DNA of 64,000 bases from Flammeovirga sp. EKP202 (GCF_014534745.1 NZ_JACVVP010000004.1:1-64000), one strand, 5' to 3'. Positions 35,638-44,934 are shown, counted from the first letter of the stretch. The notes: generated by a model from the letters alone, not told the origin. A program made the numbers and translations.

Positions 35638-35650
35638 ATCTAACAACATC

Positions 35651-37270
35651 ATGAAATCTCTTATCAAAGTATCTTATATATTTTTAGCTTCTGTTATGGT
35701 GGGGTGCACCGATCTTAAAGAAGAAATTTTGGATGAAACGCTAAATAAAGATCTTATTACATCAAGTGAAGCGGCGGAAAGTGTTACGGCTGCTGCCTAT
35801 GCTCGTTTACGTTCCACTTTTACGCACAATGCCAAGGTATTTGGCTTACAAGAAATCACAACAGATGAAGCCATCTGCCCCACAAGAGGAACAGACTGGG
35901 ATGATAATGGTCTTTACAGAGAATTGCACACGCATACTTGGACGGCCAATAATGGGGCTATCCGTAATACTTGGAATGAACTGAACCAAGGTGTAGCAAA
36001 GTCGATGATTGCAATAAAAACAATGCAAGACATGGACGGTAACTTTGACCGATATATTGCAGAAACTACGGTTTTAAAAGCATTTTATATGATGCATTTA
36101 TTGGATTTGTATGGTCAGGTGCCAACAAGAGATGTTGAAACTTTGAAGTTCAATGAAGATCCTTTGGTGTTGAAAGGTGAAGAAGCAGTACAATACATAG
36201 AGGAAGATTTATTGAGTACTATCGATCATTTAGGTACAAAAGAAGAAGTGGGGAGTTCAAGAATCACAAAAGAAGTGGCTCAAGCTTTATTATCACGTTT
36301 ATACCTCAATACATCTGTATATACTGATCCGTATGCTTCTTCTTACGAATTCAAATCTGAAGATTTAACGAAAGTAATTCAACATGCATCAGAAGTCATA
36401 AATTCTTCAAGCTATCAATTAGAAACCGCTGATTACTTCTCCATTTTCGATACAGATAATCATGGACATAGCGAAATGATTTTTGCAGTGGATCAACGCT
36501 TAGAATACAACTTAGGTGACAACCGTTTTGCTGTAGTTAGTTTAGCAAGATCACAAAAGCCAACACCTACCCGAAGAGGATGGAATGGATATGCAACATT
36601 GCCAGAATTTGTTGATACTTGGGATGTAACAGATCCTCGATTCTCAAAAGTGAACTTCGCACAAGAAGAAGGTACTTTAGCTCCAGAGCTCTATGAGTTG
36701 AATAGAGGTTTTATGTCGGGGCAACAGTATGGTCCTGTATTAAATGAAGATCAAAGTGATTTTGAAAAAGATGCATCTGGTCAATTAATCATTACGGCCT
36801 TGATGAACGATAGAGACGGACAACCTACCGACTTTACAAAAGAAGTGAAGCTATTTGATAATCAATCTTCTGGGATTCGTGTAGCAAAATATCAATTTGA
36901 TATCAATGGCTCATCCAATAGTCGTGGTCAAGTCGATATTCCACTAATTAGATTAGGGGATGTTTATCTGATGAGAGCAGAGGCTAAATTTAGAAATAAT
37001 GATGTCGCAGGAGCACTTTCTGATATCAATATTTTGAGGACAGCAAGGGGTGCTAAACCATTAACTTCTCTAACAGAAGAAGCACTTTTTAATGAAAGAG
37101 GTTTTGAGCTGTATTGGGAAATGCAGAGAAGAACAGATATGATTCGTTTTGGAAAGTTTGAGGATAAGTGGACTGAAAAAAGCAGTTCAGATCCTAATAA
37201 AAGGGTTTTCCCTCTTCCTCAAACGGCACTAGATGCCAATTTAAACTTAGTACAAAACAAAGGTTACTAA
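35651..37270 (+). CDS. SusD/RagB-family outer-membrane lipoprotein
   Basis: The 539-residue protein starts MKSLIKVSYIFLASVMVGC, with the lipobox Cys at about 19. It shows SusD features: the TPR-like N-terminal half (AESVTAAAYARLRSTFTHNA, LKAFYMMHLLDLYGQVPTRD) and the C-terminal FNERGFELYWEMQRRTDMIRF with PLPQTALDANLNL. It caps the SusC channel and captures the ligand. The in-frame extension back to 35555 overlaps susC and lacks the signal peptide, so the start at 35651, 14 bases after susC, is used. Confidence 0.93.
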   Translation: MKSLIKVSYIFLASVMVGCTDLKEEILDETLNKDLITSSEAAESVTAAAYARLRSTFTHNAKVFGLQEITTDEAICPTRGTDWDDNGLYRELHTHTWTANNGAIRNTWNELNQGVAKSMIAIKTMQDMDGNFDRYIAETTVLKAFYMMHLLDLYGQVPTRDVETLKFNEDPLVLKGEEAVQYIEEDLLSTIDHLGTKEEVGSSRITKEVAQALLSRLYLNTSVYTDPYASSYEFKSEDLTKVIQHASEVINSSSYQLETADYFSIFDTDNHGHSEMIFAVDQRLEYNLGDNRFAVVSLARSQKPTPTRRGWNGYATLPEFVDTWDVTDPRFSKVNFAQEEGTLAPELYELNRGFMSGQQYGPVLNEDQSDFEKDASGQLIITALMNDRDGQPTDFTKEVKLFDNQSSGIRVAKYQFDINGSSNSRGQVDIPLIRLGDVYLMRAEAKFRNNDVAGALSDINILRTARGAKPLTSLTEEALFNERGFELYWEMQRRTDMIRFGKFEDKWTEKSSSDPNKRVFPLPQTALDANLNLVQNKGY

Positions 37271-37289
37271 ATATTTCTAATCAATTCAT

Positions 37290-37354
37290 GAGGGATTCAA
37301 TACTTCATAGTACCAGTAAAATGATCTATTTTGATGAGAATCCCTCTTTTTCTT
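37290..37354 (+). terminator. Long-loop terminator after susD, abutting the next gene
   Basis: GAGGGATT (37290-37297) pairs with AATCCCTC (37339-37346) across a 41-base loop, then TTTTTCTTT follows. The phosphoesterase ATG is at 37359, just past the T-run. Confidence 0.65.
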
Positions 37355-37358
37355 TACT

Positions 37359-38288
37359 ATGAAATACGCTATCAACAGGCGCACATTTTTACGACTTTCC
37401 GCAACAACATTATCTGCTGCTCCCTTTCTAAGTTTTAATACTATTATTGCAGAAAAGCCTTTGCTTCAATTCGGAATGATGACAGATTCTCATTTTGCCG
37501 ATTGTCCTTCAAGAGGGATTCGTTTCTTTCATGAATCAAAAGAAAAGATGCAGGAATGTGTCGATCTAATGAATAAAAGAAAAGTAGATTTCATGATTCA
37601 TTTGGGAGATTTAAAAGATGAAGGAAAACCTGCTGTAGAATCAGAGACATTACAATACCTACAGGAAATAGAGCGTGTTTATGCTCAGTTTTCAGGTCCA
37701 AGATATCATGCTATTGGTAATCATGACCTGGACAGTATAAGCAAAAAGCAATTCCTTGATCATATCGAAAATACAGGCATCTCAAAGGATAAAAGCTATT
37801 ACTCTTTTGATAAACAAGGTTTTCATTTTATTGTTTTGGATGCCAATTACCTCAAAGATGGAACAGATCATGGGCATCGAAACTTTCATTGGGAAGACAC
37901 TCAACTCTCTACAGAAGAATGGCAATGGCTTCAGCGTGATTTATTGAACAACACCTTACCTACCATTGTTTTTTTGCATCATACACTGCATGATGTCGGC
38001 GAAAAAGGGAAAAAGTACCATGTGACTGATTCGCATAAAATCAGAAAGTTACTAGAAGAATCAGGAAACGTATTGGCTGTTTTTCAAGGGCATTATCACC
38101 AAGAAAAATATCAAAAGATCAATGGAATACATTATTATGTATTAAAAGCGATGGTGGATTATTCAGGGAAAAAGAACAACAGTTATGCGATTGTGAAACT
38201 GTATAAAAATGGCGTATTGGAGATAGAAGGGTTTCGTAGAGCAATAAGTAAATCTTTACACTTCAATTTAATTAAAAATGAAAACTAG
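37359..38288 (+). CDS. Calcineurin-like metallophosphoesterase, exported
   Basis: The 309-residue protein has a twin-arginine-like signal (NRRTFLRLSATTLSAAPFLS). The five metallophosphatase blocks are visible: MMTDSHFAD, HLGDLKDEG, GNHDLDS, LHHTLHD and GHYHQEK. It should hydrolyse a phosphomono- or diester in the periplasm using two metals. It lies in the Sus-like locus and overlaps the next gene by 11 bases. Its substrate is probably the imported ligand or a product of it, but this is inferred from position. Confidence 0.85.
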   Translation: MKYAINRRTFLRLSATTLSAAPFLSFNTIIAEKPLLQFGMMTDSHFADCPSRGIRFFHESKEKMQECVDLMNKRKVDFMIHLGDLKDEGKPAVESETLQYLQEIERVYAQFSGPRYHAIGNHDLDSISKKQFLDHIENTGISKDKSYYSFDKQGFHFIVLDANYLKDGTDHGHRNFHWEDTQLSTEEWQWLQRDLLNNTLPTIVFLHHTLHDVGEKGKKYHVTDSHKIRKLLEESGNVLAVFQGHYHQEKYQKINGIHYYVLKAMVDYSGKKNNSYAIVKLYKNGVLEIEGFRRAISKSLHFNLIKNEN

Positions 38289-39528
38289 AAACTATTTTTT
38301 ATGGATGCTATTCCTATGTATGTTGCTTTTTTATGGTTGCAACAACAACAGCGAAATTCATCAAATGCAGACTGCTCACCTTCATCAAAGCAAAGTAATT
38401 GTTGATGAAGGGAAAGCAATTGCAGACTTCTACTTTTACAGTGATCAAGTTGCTGTTTCTGAAGAAGGAGAGGTAAAAGGAAAAGGTGATGTTCTTTCGT
38501 TTAGAGTACACAATTGGTCAGAAAATTTGTTGGGACGTCAACTTAAAGTGGCGGAATTTGGTGATGTTATATTAAACAATACATCAGGTCAATTGGAATC
38601 TTTTAAAGAAGGGTATCTAATGATTAGCAAAAATAAGGATGCTTATAACATTTCATATTCTATACAAAGTCAAACAAAAAAATGGTCAGATCAAGTAGAA
38701 GTTACCTCTTGGAATAATGTTTCCAAAAGTAATCTCCGATCAATCAATACCACTTGTGGGACTTGTACTGATACCTACAGCGAAGTGCTAAATCCTTCTG
38801 TTAGTCTTCAAGTGGCAGAGATGTTTGCTCCTAGACTTTATTTCGATAAAGCAGCCAAAACATTTCCTTCTACAGGACAAAAAATCTTTGATTTATCAAA
38901 AAATAAAGATTGTGGGCAAAAACTAGCCTTGAACTCTGGGATTGATAAATCAGGGAGTATTGCAGAAGCTGAAACGTATTATCAAATCACCAATTGCCCA
39001 AACGATAGCCGTCGTATATTTATTACTTATTGGTGGACTTACATAAGACAAGATAATTGTTTCTTTAATTCAGGCGGACATGATTACGATTGGGAAAGAA
39101 TTGTAGTGCAGGTAAACAAAGATACTTGGACGGCTACTACGGTTACTTATTATCAACATGCCGGTTGGTATACGCATAAATTAGATCAAAATAGAGCTAC
39201 CGTTTACATTGGTAAAATCGGACATGGTGCTTATCACAATTCCGGCGGAAGTGGCGGATGTTGTTATTGGGCTGATTACCGAAACCCAGGTCCTCTTTGG
39301 GAAACTTGGAAAAGCCCAATTAAGGAACTTCGTTGTGATGGAGAAAATTGGATGGCTTTCGATGGAAAATGGGGAAATCCTGCACAAGGACCATTATTTA
39401 GAGATAGAAATTATTGTGACTTAGATCCATGTAAAGGATCTACAGTTTTAGGATGTACAACAAGTGGTTGTGCAAGAAGTGAGTATACTTCTACTCATTT
39501 AGGTGGAATAGAATACGGTTTTAATTAA
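38278..39528 (+). CDS. Lipoprotein with Vps62/NPP1-like domain
   Basis: The 416-residue lipoprotein (lipobox FYGC, ~21) has an N-terminal domain of about 140 residues with no recognised match. A C-terminal domain follows with FAPRLYFDKAAKTFPSTGQK, a Tyr/Trp-rich strand (FITYWWTYIRQDNC), GGHDYDWERIVVQV and YYQHAGWYTH. The layout, with its HDxDWE motif, recalls Vps62-like and NPP1-type (necrosis-inducing) folds that bind metal and polar lipid head groups. Eleven or more cysteines suggest several disulfides. The gene overlaps the metallophosphoesterase gene by 11 bases, so the two are coupled. The fold call is by eye and tentative. Confidence 0.6.
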   Translation: MKTRNYFLWMLFLCMLLFYGCNNNSEIHQMQTAHLHQSKVIVDEGKAIADFYFYSDQVAVSEEGEVKGKGDVLSFRVHNWSENLLGRQLKVAEFGDVILNNTSGQLESFKEGYLMISKNKDAYNISYSIQSQTKKWSDQVEVTSWNNVSKSNLRSINTTCGTCTDTYSEVLNPSVSLQVAEMFAPRLYFDKAAKTFPSTGQKIFDLSKNKDCGQKLALNSGIDKSGSIAEAETYYQITNCPNDSRRIFITYWWTYIRQDNCFFNSGGHDYDWERIVVQVNKDTWTATTVTYYQHAGWYTHKLDQNRATVYIGKIGHGAYHNSGGSGGCCYWADYRNPGPLWETWKSPIKELRCDGENWMAFDGKWGNPAQGPLFRDRNYCDLDPCKGSTVLGCTTSGCARSEYTSTHLGGIEYGFN

Positions 39529-39536
39529 ATAAAAAC

Positions 39537-39572
39537 ACCAAGAGTGATGAGCTTTTCATTGCTCTTGGTATT
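39537..39572 (+). terminator. Terminator of the Sus-like locus
   Basis: ACCAAGAG/CTCTTGGT (39537-39544 with 39562-39569) with further partial pairing inside (TGATGA/TTCATT). It is followed by a weak T-rich tail. Confidence 0.72.
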
Positions 39573-39669
39573 CTTAATATTGGATTGAAAGTCAAAATAA
39601 TTTCAAAAAGGCATATTACTTAATTCTAAAAATTACCTACATTCGCTTTTCAAAAATTGAAATAAGAAT

Positions 39670-40938
39670 ATGACCTACGAGGAAACTTTAGATTTTTTAT
39701 ATGCACAGCTTCCTATGTTCCAAAGAGAAGGGAAGTCTGCTTTTAAGAAAGATTTATCGAACACCATTGCTTTGTGTAAGGCATTGGAACACCCAGAAAA
39801 TGCATTTAAATCTGTACATGTAGCGGGTACAAATGGAAAAGGGAGTTCTTCACATATACTTTCAGCGGTATTACAATCGGCAGGGTATAAAGTAGGTTTA
39901 TACACTTCTCCTCATCTGAAAAGTTTTACAGAGAGAGTTAAAATCAACGGTCAACCTATTGCTGAAGATAAGGTAGTTGAATTTGTAGAAGGTATAAAAA
40001 CACATATTGAAGAGATCAAACCTTCCTTTTTTGAATTGACAGTTGCCATGGCCTTTGATTATTTTAGAAATGAAAAGGTAGATATTGCCATTATTGAAGT
40101 AGGTTTAGGAGGACGATTGGACTCTACGAATGTAATCAATCCAGAAGTAAGCTTAATTACAAATATTGGGATGGACCACATGGATATGTTAGGAAACACT
40201 TTGGAACTGATTGCTGCTGAAAAAGCTGGGATCATTAAACCTAATACGCCAGTAGTAATCAGTCAAAAGCAAGAGGAAACAACAAAAGTCTTTTTAGATA
40301 AATCATCAGAAGAAGGAGCACCGATTACTTTTGCAGAGGAAGTGTATCAGTGGGAAGGTGCAAACCTTTTAAAGAATGGTAGTCCATTTTTAGAAAATGT
40401 AGAACTGGAAGCCAAGGGAAATTATCAACGACACAATGCCTTAGGGGTGCTGTCTGTAATTGATCAATTAAACCAAAAAGGAGATTACAGTATTTCTAAA
40501 GAAGCCATTGAAGAAGGCTTTAAAAACTTGAGTGCATTAAGTGGGTTGAAAGGACGTTGGCAAACACTACAAACTGCTCCTTTGACGATTACAGATGTTG
40601 GTCATAACGAAGATGGTTGGCGATTTGTATTAGATCAGATTTCGACATTAGAATTCAAAAAACTTTGGATGGTACTGGGTGTAGTTCAAGAAAAAGACTT
40701 GCCTAATATGTTAAGTAAACTTCCAAAAGAAGCGTATTATTATTATTGTAAACCGAATGTTCCAAGAGGACTCGATGCCTCTATTTTGGGAGAAGAAGCA
40801 ACCAAAATAGGCTTAAAAGGCGAGGTAATTTGTGATGTTAATACGGCAATTCAAGCGGCCAAAAATAGTGCTTCGAAAGAGGATTTAGTCTTTATTGGAG
40901 GTAGTACTTTTGTGGTAGCAGAGATAGATGAGCTTTAA
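39670..40938 (+). CDS. folC: FolC, folylpolyglutamate/dihydrofolate synthase
   Basis: The 422-residue Mur-ligase-type enzyme has the ATP P-loop VAGTNGKGSSSHIL (~53-66), GLYTSPHLKSFTERVKING, EVGLGGRLDSTNV and the C-terminal ITDVGHNEDGW. It adds glutamate to dihydropteroate and/or polyglutamylates folates. The start at 39670 gives the standard N-terminus MTYEETLDFLYAQLP. It is a single gene followed by a 10-bp hairpin. Confidence 0.92.
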   Translation: MTYEETLDFLYAQLPMFQREGKSAFKKDLSNTIALCKALEHPENAFKSVHVAGTNGKGSSSHILSAVLQSAGYKVGLYTSPHLKSFTERVKINGQPIAEDKVVEFVEGIKTHIEEIKPSFFELTVAMAFDYFRNEKVDIAIIEVGLGGRLDSTNVINPEVSLITNIGMDHMDMLGNTLELIAAEKAGIIKPNTPVVISQKQEETTKVFLDKSSEEGAPITFAEEVYQWEGANLLKNGSPFLENVELEAKGNYQRHNALGVLSVIDQLNQKGDYSISKEAIEEGFKNLSALSGLKGRWQTLQTAPLTITDVGHNEDGWRFVLDQISTLEFKKLWMVLGVVQEKDLPNMLSKLPKEAYYYYCKPNVPRGLDASILGEEATKIGLKGEVICDVNTAIQAAKNSASKEDLVFIGGSTFVVAEIDEL

Positions 40939-41021
40939 ATTTGATAAAAGTAATAAACATCTTTTAACTTAATGAGCTAGTGTATTTAGAATTTAATCCA
41001 ATACATTTGCTCTTGATATTT

Positions 41022-41053
41022 AAGAAATCAATTCCTTAAAGGGTTGATTTCTT
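41022..41053 (+). terminator. Hairpin after folC
   Basis: The perfect stem AAGAAATCAA/TTGATTTCTT (41022-41031 with 41044-41053) has no long T-run after it. It ends 24 bases before the next start codon. Confidence 0.5.
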
Positions 41054-41077
41054 TATGTTTAACGAACTTTCTAGTTT

Positions 41078-41563
41078 ATGAATTGTAGAAAATTTTTCTA
41101 CTTTATTACCGTTGTCGCTGTATCGTTTATCTTTTATTCATGCGGTAGAACGGCAAATTCAATGAGTCATCATTCTTTATGTTATGAAAAAATAATTAAG
41201 AGTGATCCTGTTAGAAACGAGAACGGCCAAATGATTTCATTTATGGATTCTATGTTTCTTCATTTAGATATTAAAGGCAAAAACGTTGTTGGAACTTTTG
41301 AGTGGATGCCTTCTAAAAGCAAGTATATAACAGGTACATTGAAAGGAAAAATTGAAGATAATTTGATCAAAGCCATATATACCTACCAGACTTCTGAAGG
41401 TGTAATGCAACAAGAAGAAAGGTTTATCAAGTTAGAAGAAGATTCCGCCTATTTTAGAGTAGGAGGAAAAATGAGGTTGAAGGATGGTGTATATATTTAT
41501 ACCAATGATCAAGAGAATATGCAATTTGGTGCTGCAATTCCTCAAAAGTATTGTAGGCATTAA
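41078..41563 (+). CDS. Hypothetical lipoprotein
   Basis: The 161-residue protein has a lipoprotein signal (MNCRKFFYFITVVAVSFIFYSC) with the lipobox Cys at about 22. The mature part is a small beta barrel by pattern: FLHLDIKGKNVVGTFEWMP, ITGTLKGKIEDNLIKAIYTY and FRVGGKMRLKDGVYIY. Similar small lipoproteins are common in Bacteroidota and uncharacterised. A terminator follows at 41614. Confidence 0.65.
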   Translation: MNCRKFFYFITVVAVSFIFYSCGRTANSMSHHSLCYEKIIKSDPVRNENGQMISFMDSMFLHLDIKGKNVVGTFEWMPSKSKYITGTLKGKIEDNLIKAIYTYQTSEGVMQQEERFIKLEEDSAYFRVGGKMRLKDGVYIYTNDQENMQFGAAIPQKYCRH

Positions 41564-41613
41564 CCACAAAAATTAAAGCTTGATTTTAATTTTAGATCAA
41601 GTAGTAGAAAAAG

Positions 41614-41648
41614 AAAAAGGTCTTTCATTGATTTGGAAGGCCTTTTTT
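41614..41648 (+). terminator. Terminator of the 41078-41563 lipoprotein gene
   Basis: AAAAAGG/CCTTTTT (41614-41620 with 41641-41647) with an inner CTT/AAG pairing and a T-run end. Confidence 0.72.
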
Positions 41649-41780
41649 AGTTGGTTATGAATAAAGTAGGTGAAGGTTTGATTCTTGTTCTTAATCGGAT
41701 ATTTTAGCAGATTATCTCTGATTATATGCTTAGACATATGCTCTGATGATTTATGATGCATCAAATCTCACTTCAATACA

Positions 41781-42167
41781 ATGAACCAAAACTCAAAAAA
41801 TTGTAACTTTCAAACCATCTTCAGAACAGGTGGAATATCAAGTTTTATTGAATGAAAAGCAGGTAACGGTTTGGGCAACTGAATTAGAAATTGCAGAAAT
41901 ATTTGGGAGGAACCGTTCTGTAGTGAATAGGCACATTAAAGGTGTTTACAGTGAGCAAGAATTATAACGAGAGTCAACTAGTGCAAAATTTGCACTAGTT
42001 CGTTTTGAAGGTGATAGAGAAATTGAGCGTAGTATTTAGAACAAAACCAGTTTCATCGTGGAGTGGATGGACAAAAAAAAGTCACAGACAATACACTTGT
42101 AGCTTTGGCATTGGCTGTAGCCCAAAGCTTACTAGAGCAAAGAGAATTAACTATGATTTATTTTTGA
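41781..42167 (+). pseudogene. Decayed RhuM/Fic-family gene
   Basis: ATG at 41781 starts MNQNSK. One extra A in a run of six (41795-41800) shifts the frame into IVTFKPSSEQVEYQVLLNEK, then VTVWATELEIAEIFGRNRSV and VNRHIKGVYSEQEL. TAA at 41965-41967 breaks it, and the reading then continues ESTSAKFALVRFEGDREIER before TAG at 42037-42039. This is the N-terminal RhuM domain. A different frame then gives DGQKKVTDNTLVALALAVAQ to TGA at 42165-42167, resembling the C-terminal tail of RhuM-Fic proteins. The middle of the gene is deleted. It has a frameshift, two in-frame stops and a deletion, so it is dead. A repeat element follows within ten bases. Confidence 0.8.
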
Positions 42168-42173
42168 CTTAGT

Positions 42174-42565
42174 ACACTGTAAACTAAGTTTCCGAATATT
42201 TATGGTATTTAGAAATCAGGAGATTTCTGCTGATCTGTAGGACACGAATGACGCTATCGCTTAACATTCGCGCCAGTGGACTTACTACCCACTTCATTTG
42301 CTACTTCTTCCCTCGGCCTTGAAGGGAAAAGCGTCAAGAATTTCATGTATTGAGCCGTTAATAATGATTTTGTTGTTTGAGCGCAGCGAGTTTAAAATCA
42401 TTTAGGCGAGAGAAATGGAATTTAGCTTTTGACTTCAAAGCCTTGAATTTTTTGCTTCGTTTTTGTTTCAAGACAAAAATGAAGAAGAAGGAAGTTTGAA
42501 AGTAGATCCTATAAATGCCTGCAGAAAGGTCTATTAAAAGTTGACGATAATTTAGTTTACAATGT
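42174..42565 (+). repeat. MITE-like element, copy A
   Basis: This 392-bp element starts ACACTGTAAACTAA and ends TTAGTTTACAATGT, which are 14-bp terminal inverted repeats with one mismatch. ACTTAGTAC occurs on both flanks (42167-42175 and 42566-42574), like a target duplication. Five hairpins lie inside: AGAAATC/GATTTCT (42211-42228), CGAATG/CATTCG (42245-42270), TTCCCT/AGGGAA (42308-42328), AATGATTTT/AAAATCATT (42363-42402) and CTTCGTTTTTGT/ACAAAAATGAAG (42455-42484). There is no coding frame. Copies B and C are closely similar along the whole length. Confidence 0.85.
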
Positions 42566-42578
42566 ACTTAGTACTTAA

Positions 42579-42612
42579 CACCCTAAAGATCAAATTAATG
42601 TTCTTTAGGGTG
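42579..42612 (-). terminator. Hairpin downstream of the PhoD-like gene
   Basis: The 11-bp stem CACCCTAAAGA/TCTTTAGGGTG (42579-42589 with 42602-42612) lies after the minus-strand phosphatase gene. The minus-strand side has no T-run; repeat copy A ends only 13 bases beyond. Confidence 0.65.
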
Positions 42613-42639
42613 GAGTGTATGTAAAGTTAGTGGGTTATA

Positions 42640-44382
42640 TTAACTGACAATAGTAGAATGAGCCGTTGTAGTTGATGTATCTTCGGAGAAAACATCATTT
42701 ACAAAATGCCATTCTGCATTTGCGGATGCATTTGAAAAAGTGGCTAATACATAACCTCTTCTTGATGCATCAGCATATTTTAAGCCTTCAATTAATGCCA
42801 CATTAGCCTGTTCGAAAGGACCAATGACAGAAGGATCAGATCCAAAGATACCTTCAAAACCAGGAGAGGAAACGGAGGCTGTAGCAAATTCTTCACCTAT
42901 TGTATTTCCAGAGGCATCCATTAAATTACTGTTCCATGCGTTATGAGTATCTCCAGCCAGAGTAATGAGTTTCTTTCCGGCAGCAGCACCAAATATGATC
43001 TCACGTTCAACGGGGTAGCCATCCCATGCGTCAAGGTTATAAGGAAGTACAGTTGTCAACCTTGCTTTCTCCTCAGCAGTTACCGTAGGGTCACCTTGAG
43101 CAATTCGTCCTTTGATGGTTAAAAGTTCTGTAACGCTTTGCTGATATTGTAATAATAACTCAGTAGAAGCAGCACCTGAAGCAGCAATAGCAGCTACAAT
43201 TTGAAGAAGTTCCACAGGTATTGTGTAAGTACCCATCAAAACTTGACTTCCAAGTACTTGCCATTTTGCCGTACCTGAAGCCAATTGACCTGCTAACCAT
43301 CCTCTTTGTTCAGCTCCTAAAAGTGTTCTGTTGGTATTACCCCAATCGGCTACAAATTTTGCAGCATCCAATCCCGTTGCCGTGAAATAATTACTATAGT
43401 CTAATTGCTTTTCTCTTCCAATGATTCGAGTATCCAACATATGAAGATCAACAATGCCCCCAAAGTCGAAGCTTCGGTAAATCTTAGCATTGTCCGCTAC
43501 TCTTGCCGGTAAGTATTCGTGCCAAACTTGAAGTGCGTATGCTTTTCTAGTTTCATAATCACCTTCTCCTTCGTTATGATTTTCAGCACCATCTTTATAG
43601 GCATCATTGGTGATTTCATGATCGTCCCAAACGCAAATGAAAGGCTTGGTCTGATGTAGTTGTTGAAGTTGAGAATCTTGTCTGTACTGACGATAACGGG
43701 TTCTATAATCTTCTATACTTAAAATTTCACCATCCGGTTGATGAAAACGTTTTAAAGATGCAGTTTGCTCATTTACACCATAACCATCTACACCGTATTC
43801 ATAAATATAATCACCCAAATGTACTACTACATCAGCATCTGATAGGGCAACAGCTCCATATACATTAAATAAGCCTGCTTGGTAGTTTGCACAAGACACT
43901 ACAGCCAATTTTACATCATTGACTTCACCTGTAGAAGGAAGCGTTTTTGTTTTTCCAACTGGAGAAATTGCTTTCGTAAACTCACTTGAAAAACGATAAT
44001 AATAGCTTGTATTGGACTTTAATCCGCTGACATCAACATTGACCGTATAATCTGAGGCAGTATCAATAATTACTTTTTCATTGGCTATAACATTTAAAAA
44101 TTCCATGTCGGTAGCCACTTCGAGTGTAATTTCGTTTGTATTTTCATTGCTAGCAGGAGTGTACCTTGTCCATAATAGGACTTGAGAGCTACTTGGGTCA
44201 AAACTAGCGACTCCTTCAAAGAAACCATATTCACCTTCAGGAATAGGTTCAGGGTCAATTACTTCAAGAATTTCGTCTTCTGTACAAGCCGAAAGTGGTA
44301 GAAGAGTAGTACCACTGGCTACAATAATAGAGTTTCGGATAAACTTACGGCGAGAAACCGCATTCATTATATTTTTTTTCAT
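42640..44382 (-). CDS. PhoD-like alkaline phosphatase/phosphodiesterase
   Basis: The 580-residue protein has a Tat signal (SRRKFIRNSIIVASG) with a following Cys (LSAC) that may be lipidated. It then has a PhoD N-terminal domain (FFEGVASFDPSSSQVLLWTR) and the metallophosphoesterase core: AVVSCANYQAGLFNVY, VVHLGDYIYEYG, CVWDDHEITNDAYKDG, LGSQVLMGTY and LAGDTHNAWNSNLM. PhoD enzymes need calcium and iron and cleave phosphomono- and diesters at the cell envelope. An insertion of about 60 residues follows QVLMGTY. It is a single gene. Confidence 0.9.
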   Translation of the reverse strand: MKKNIMNAVSRRKFIRNSIIVASGTTLLPLSACTEDEILEVIDPEPIPEGEYGFFEGVASFDPSSSQVLLWTRYTPASNENTNEITLEVATDMEFLNVIANEKVIIDTASDYTVNVDVSGLKSNTSYYYRFSSEFTKAISPVGKTKTLPSTGEVNDVKLAVVSCANYQAGLFNVYGAVALSDADVVVHLGDYIYEYGVDGYGVNEQTASLKRFHQPDGEILSIEDYRTRYRQYRQDSQLQQLHQTKPFICVWDDHEITNDAYKDGAENHNEGEGDYETRKAYALQVWHEYLPARVADNAKIYRSFDFGGIVDLHMLDTRIIGREKQLDYSNYFTATGLDAAKFVADWGNTNRTLLGAEQRGWLAGQLASGTAKWQVLGSQVLMGTYTIPVELLQIVAAIAASGAASTELLLQYQQSVTELLTIKGRIAQGDPTVTAEEKARLTTVLPYNLDAWDGYPVEREIIFGAAAGKKLITLAGDTHNAWNSNLMDASGNTIGEEFATASVSSPGFEGIFGSDPSVIGPFEQANVALIEGLKYADASRRGYVLATFSNASANAEWHFVNDVFSEDTSTTTAHSTIVS

Positions 44383-44609
44383 TAATCAATGGGAAGTTGA
44401 GTGTTTAAGTTTTGTCAAAATTAAGGATAGTACATGACCTTAAAATGAATTATATATTGTTGAATAGTTATTCATTCATTGAGTGTATTATATAAAAGTT
44501 AATAATGTTACGTTCTTGAAACAATTGGTTTATGTATTGATAGATAATGGGTTACGTTTTGAATTATACTTCGAAGAGAATTGGATTTTTTTTGAAATTG
44601 AAAATCACC

Positions 44610-44617
44610 TACTTTTG
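44610..44617 (+). promoter_or_regulatory. -7 box of the 83-residue gene
   Basis: TACTTTTG followed by C fits TAnnTTTG exactly. A TTTG lies 15 bases upstream (44591-44594), slightly close for a -33 box. Confidence 0.45.
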
Positions 44618-44656
44618 CACTAACACGTAATTATTTAATCCAAGACAAAAGATAAG

Positions 44657-44908
44657 ATGATGGATGAAAATATGATCGCAATGCAGTTCGCTAATGCGAT
44701 AAATACAACTGAAGACGAGAATCAAATTGTACAAATGATGCAAGCAGCTTTCGGAATGTTACAGGGAATGAATCTTCCTGAGGAAAACATTAAAGACATT
44801 GCTGGTAAAGTTTCTACTTTCTTGTCTGAGTTAGAAGTTGAGGAGGGATCTCAAGCAGCAAAAAACAAAGCAAAAGCTGTAGAGACGTTAGCAACATTGA
44901 TTGGATAG
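44657..44908 (+). CDS. Small conserved-looking acidic helical protein
   Basis: The 83-residue protein MMDENMIAMQFANAINTTED is acidic, Met- and Ala-rich and probably all-helical. It has no signal peptide or cysteine. A good -7 box and a terminator bracket it, so it is its own transcription unit and possibly well expressed. I do not recognise the family. Either of the first two ATG codons could start it. Confidence 0.65.
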   Translation: MMDENMIAMQFANAINTTEDENQIVQMMQAAFGMLQGMNLPEENIKDIAGKVSTFLSELEVEEGSQAAKNKAKAVETLATLIG

Positions 44909-44934
44909 TCAAATGACTGTCCTTGTAAATAACA

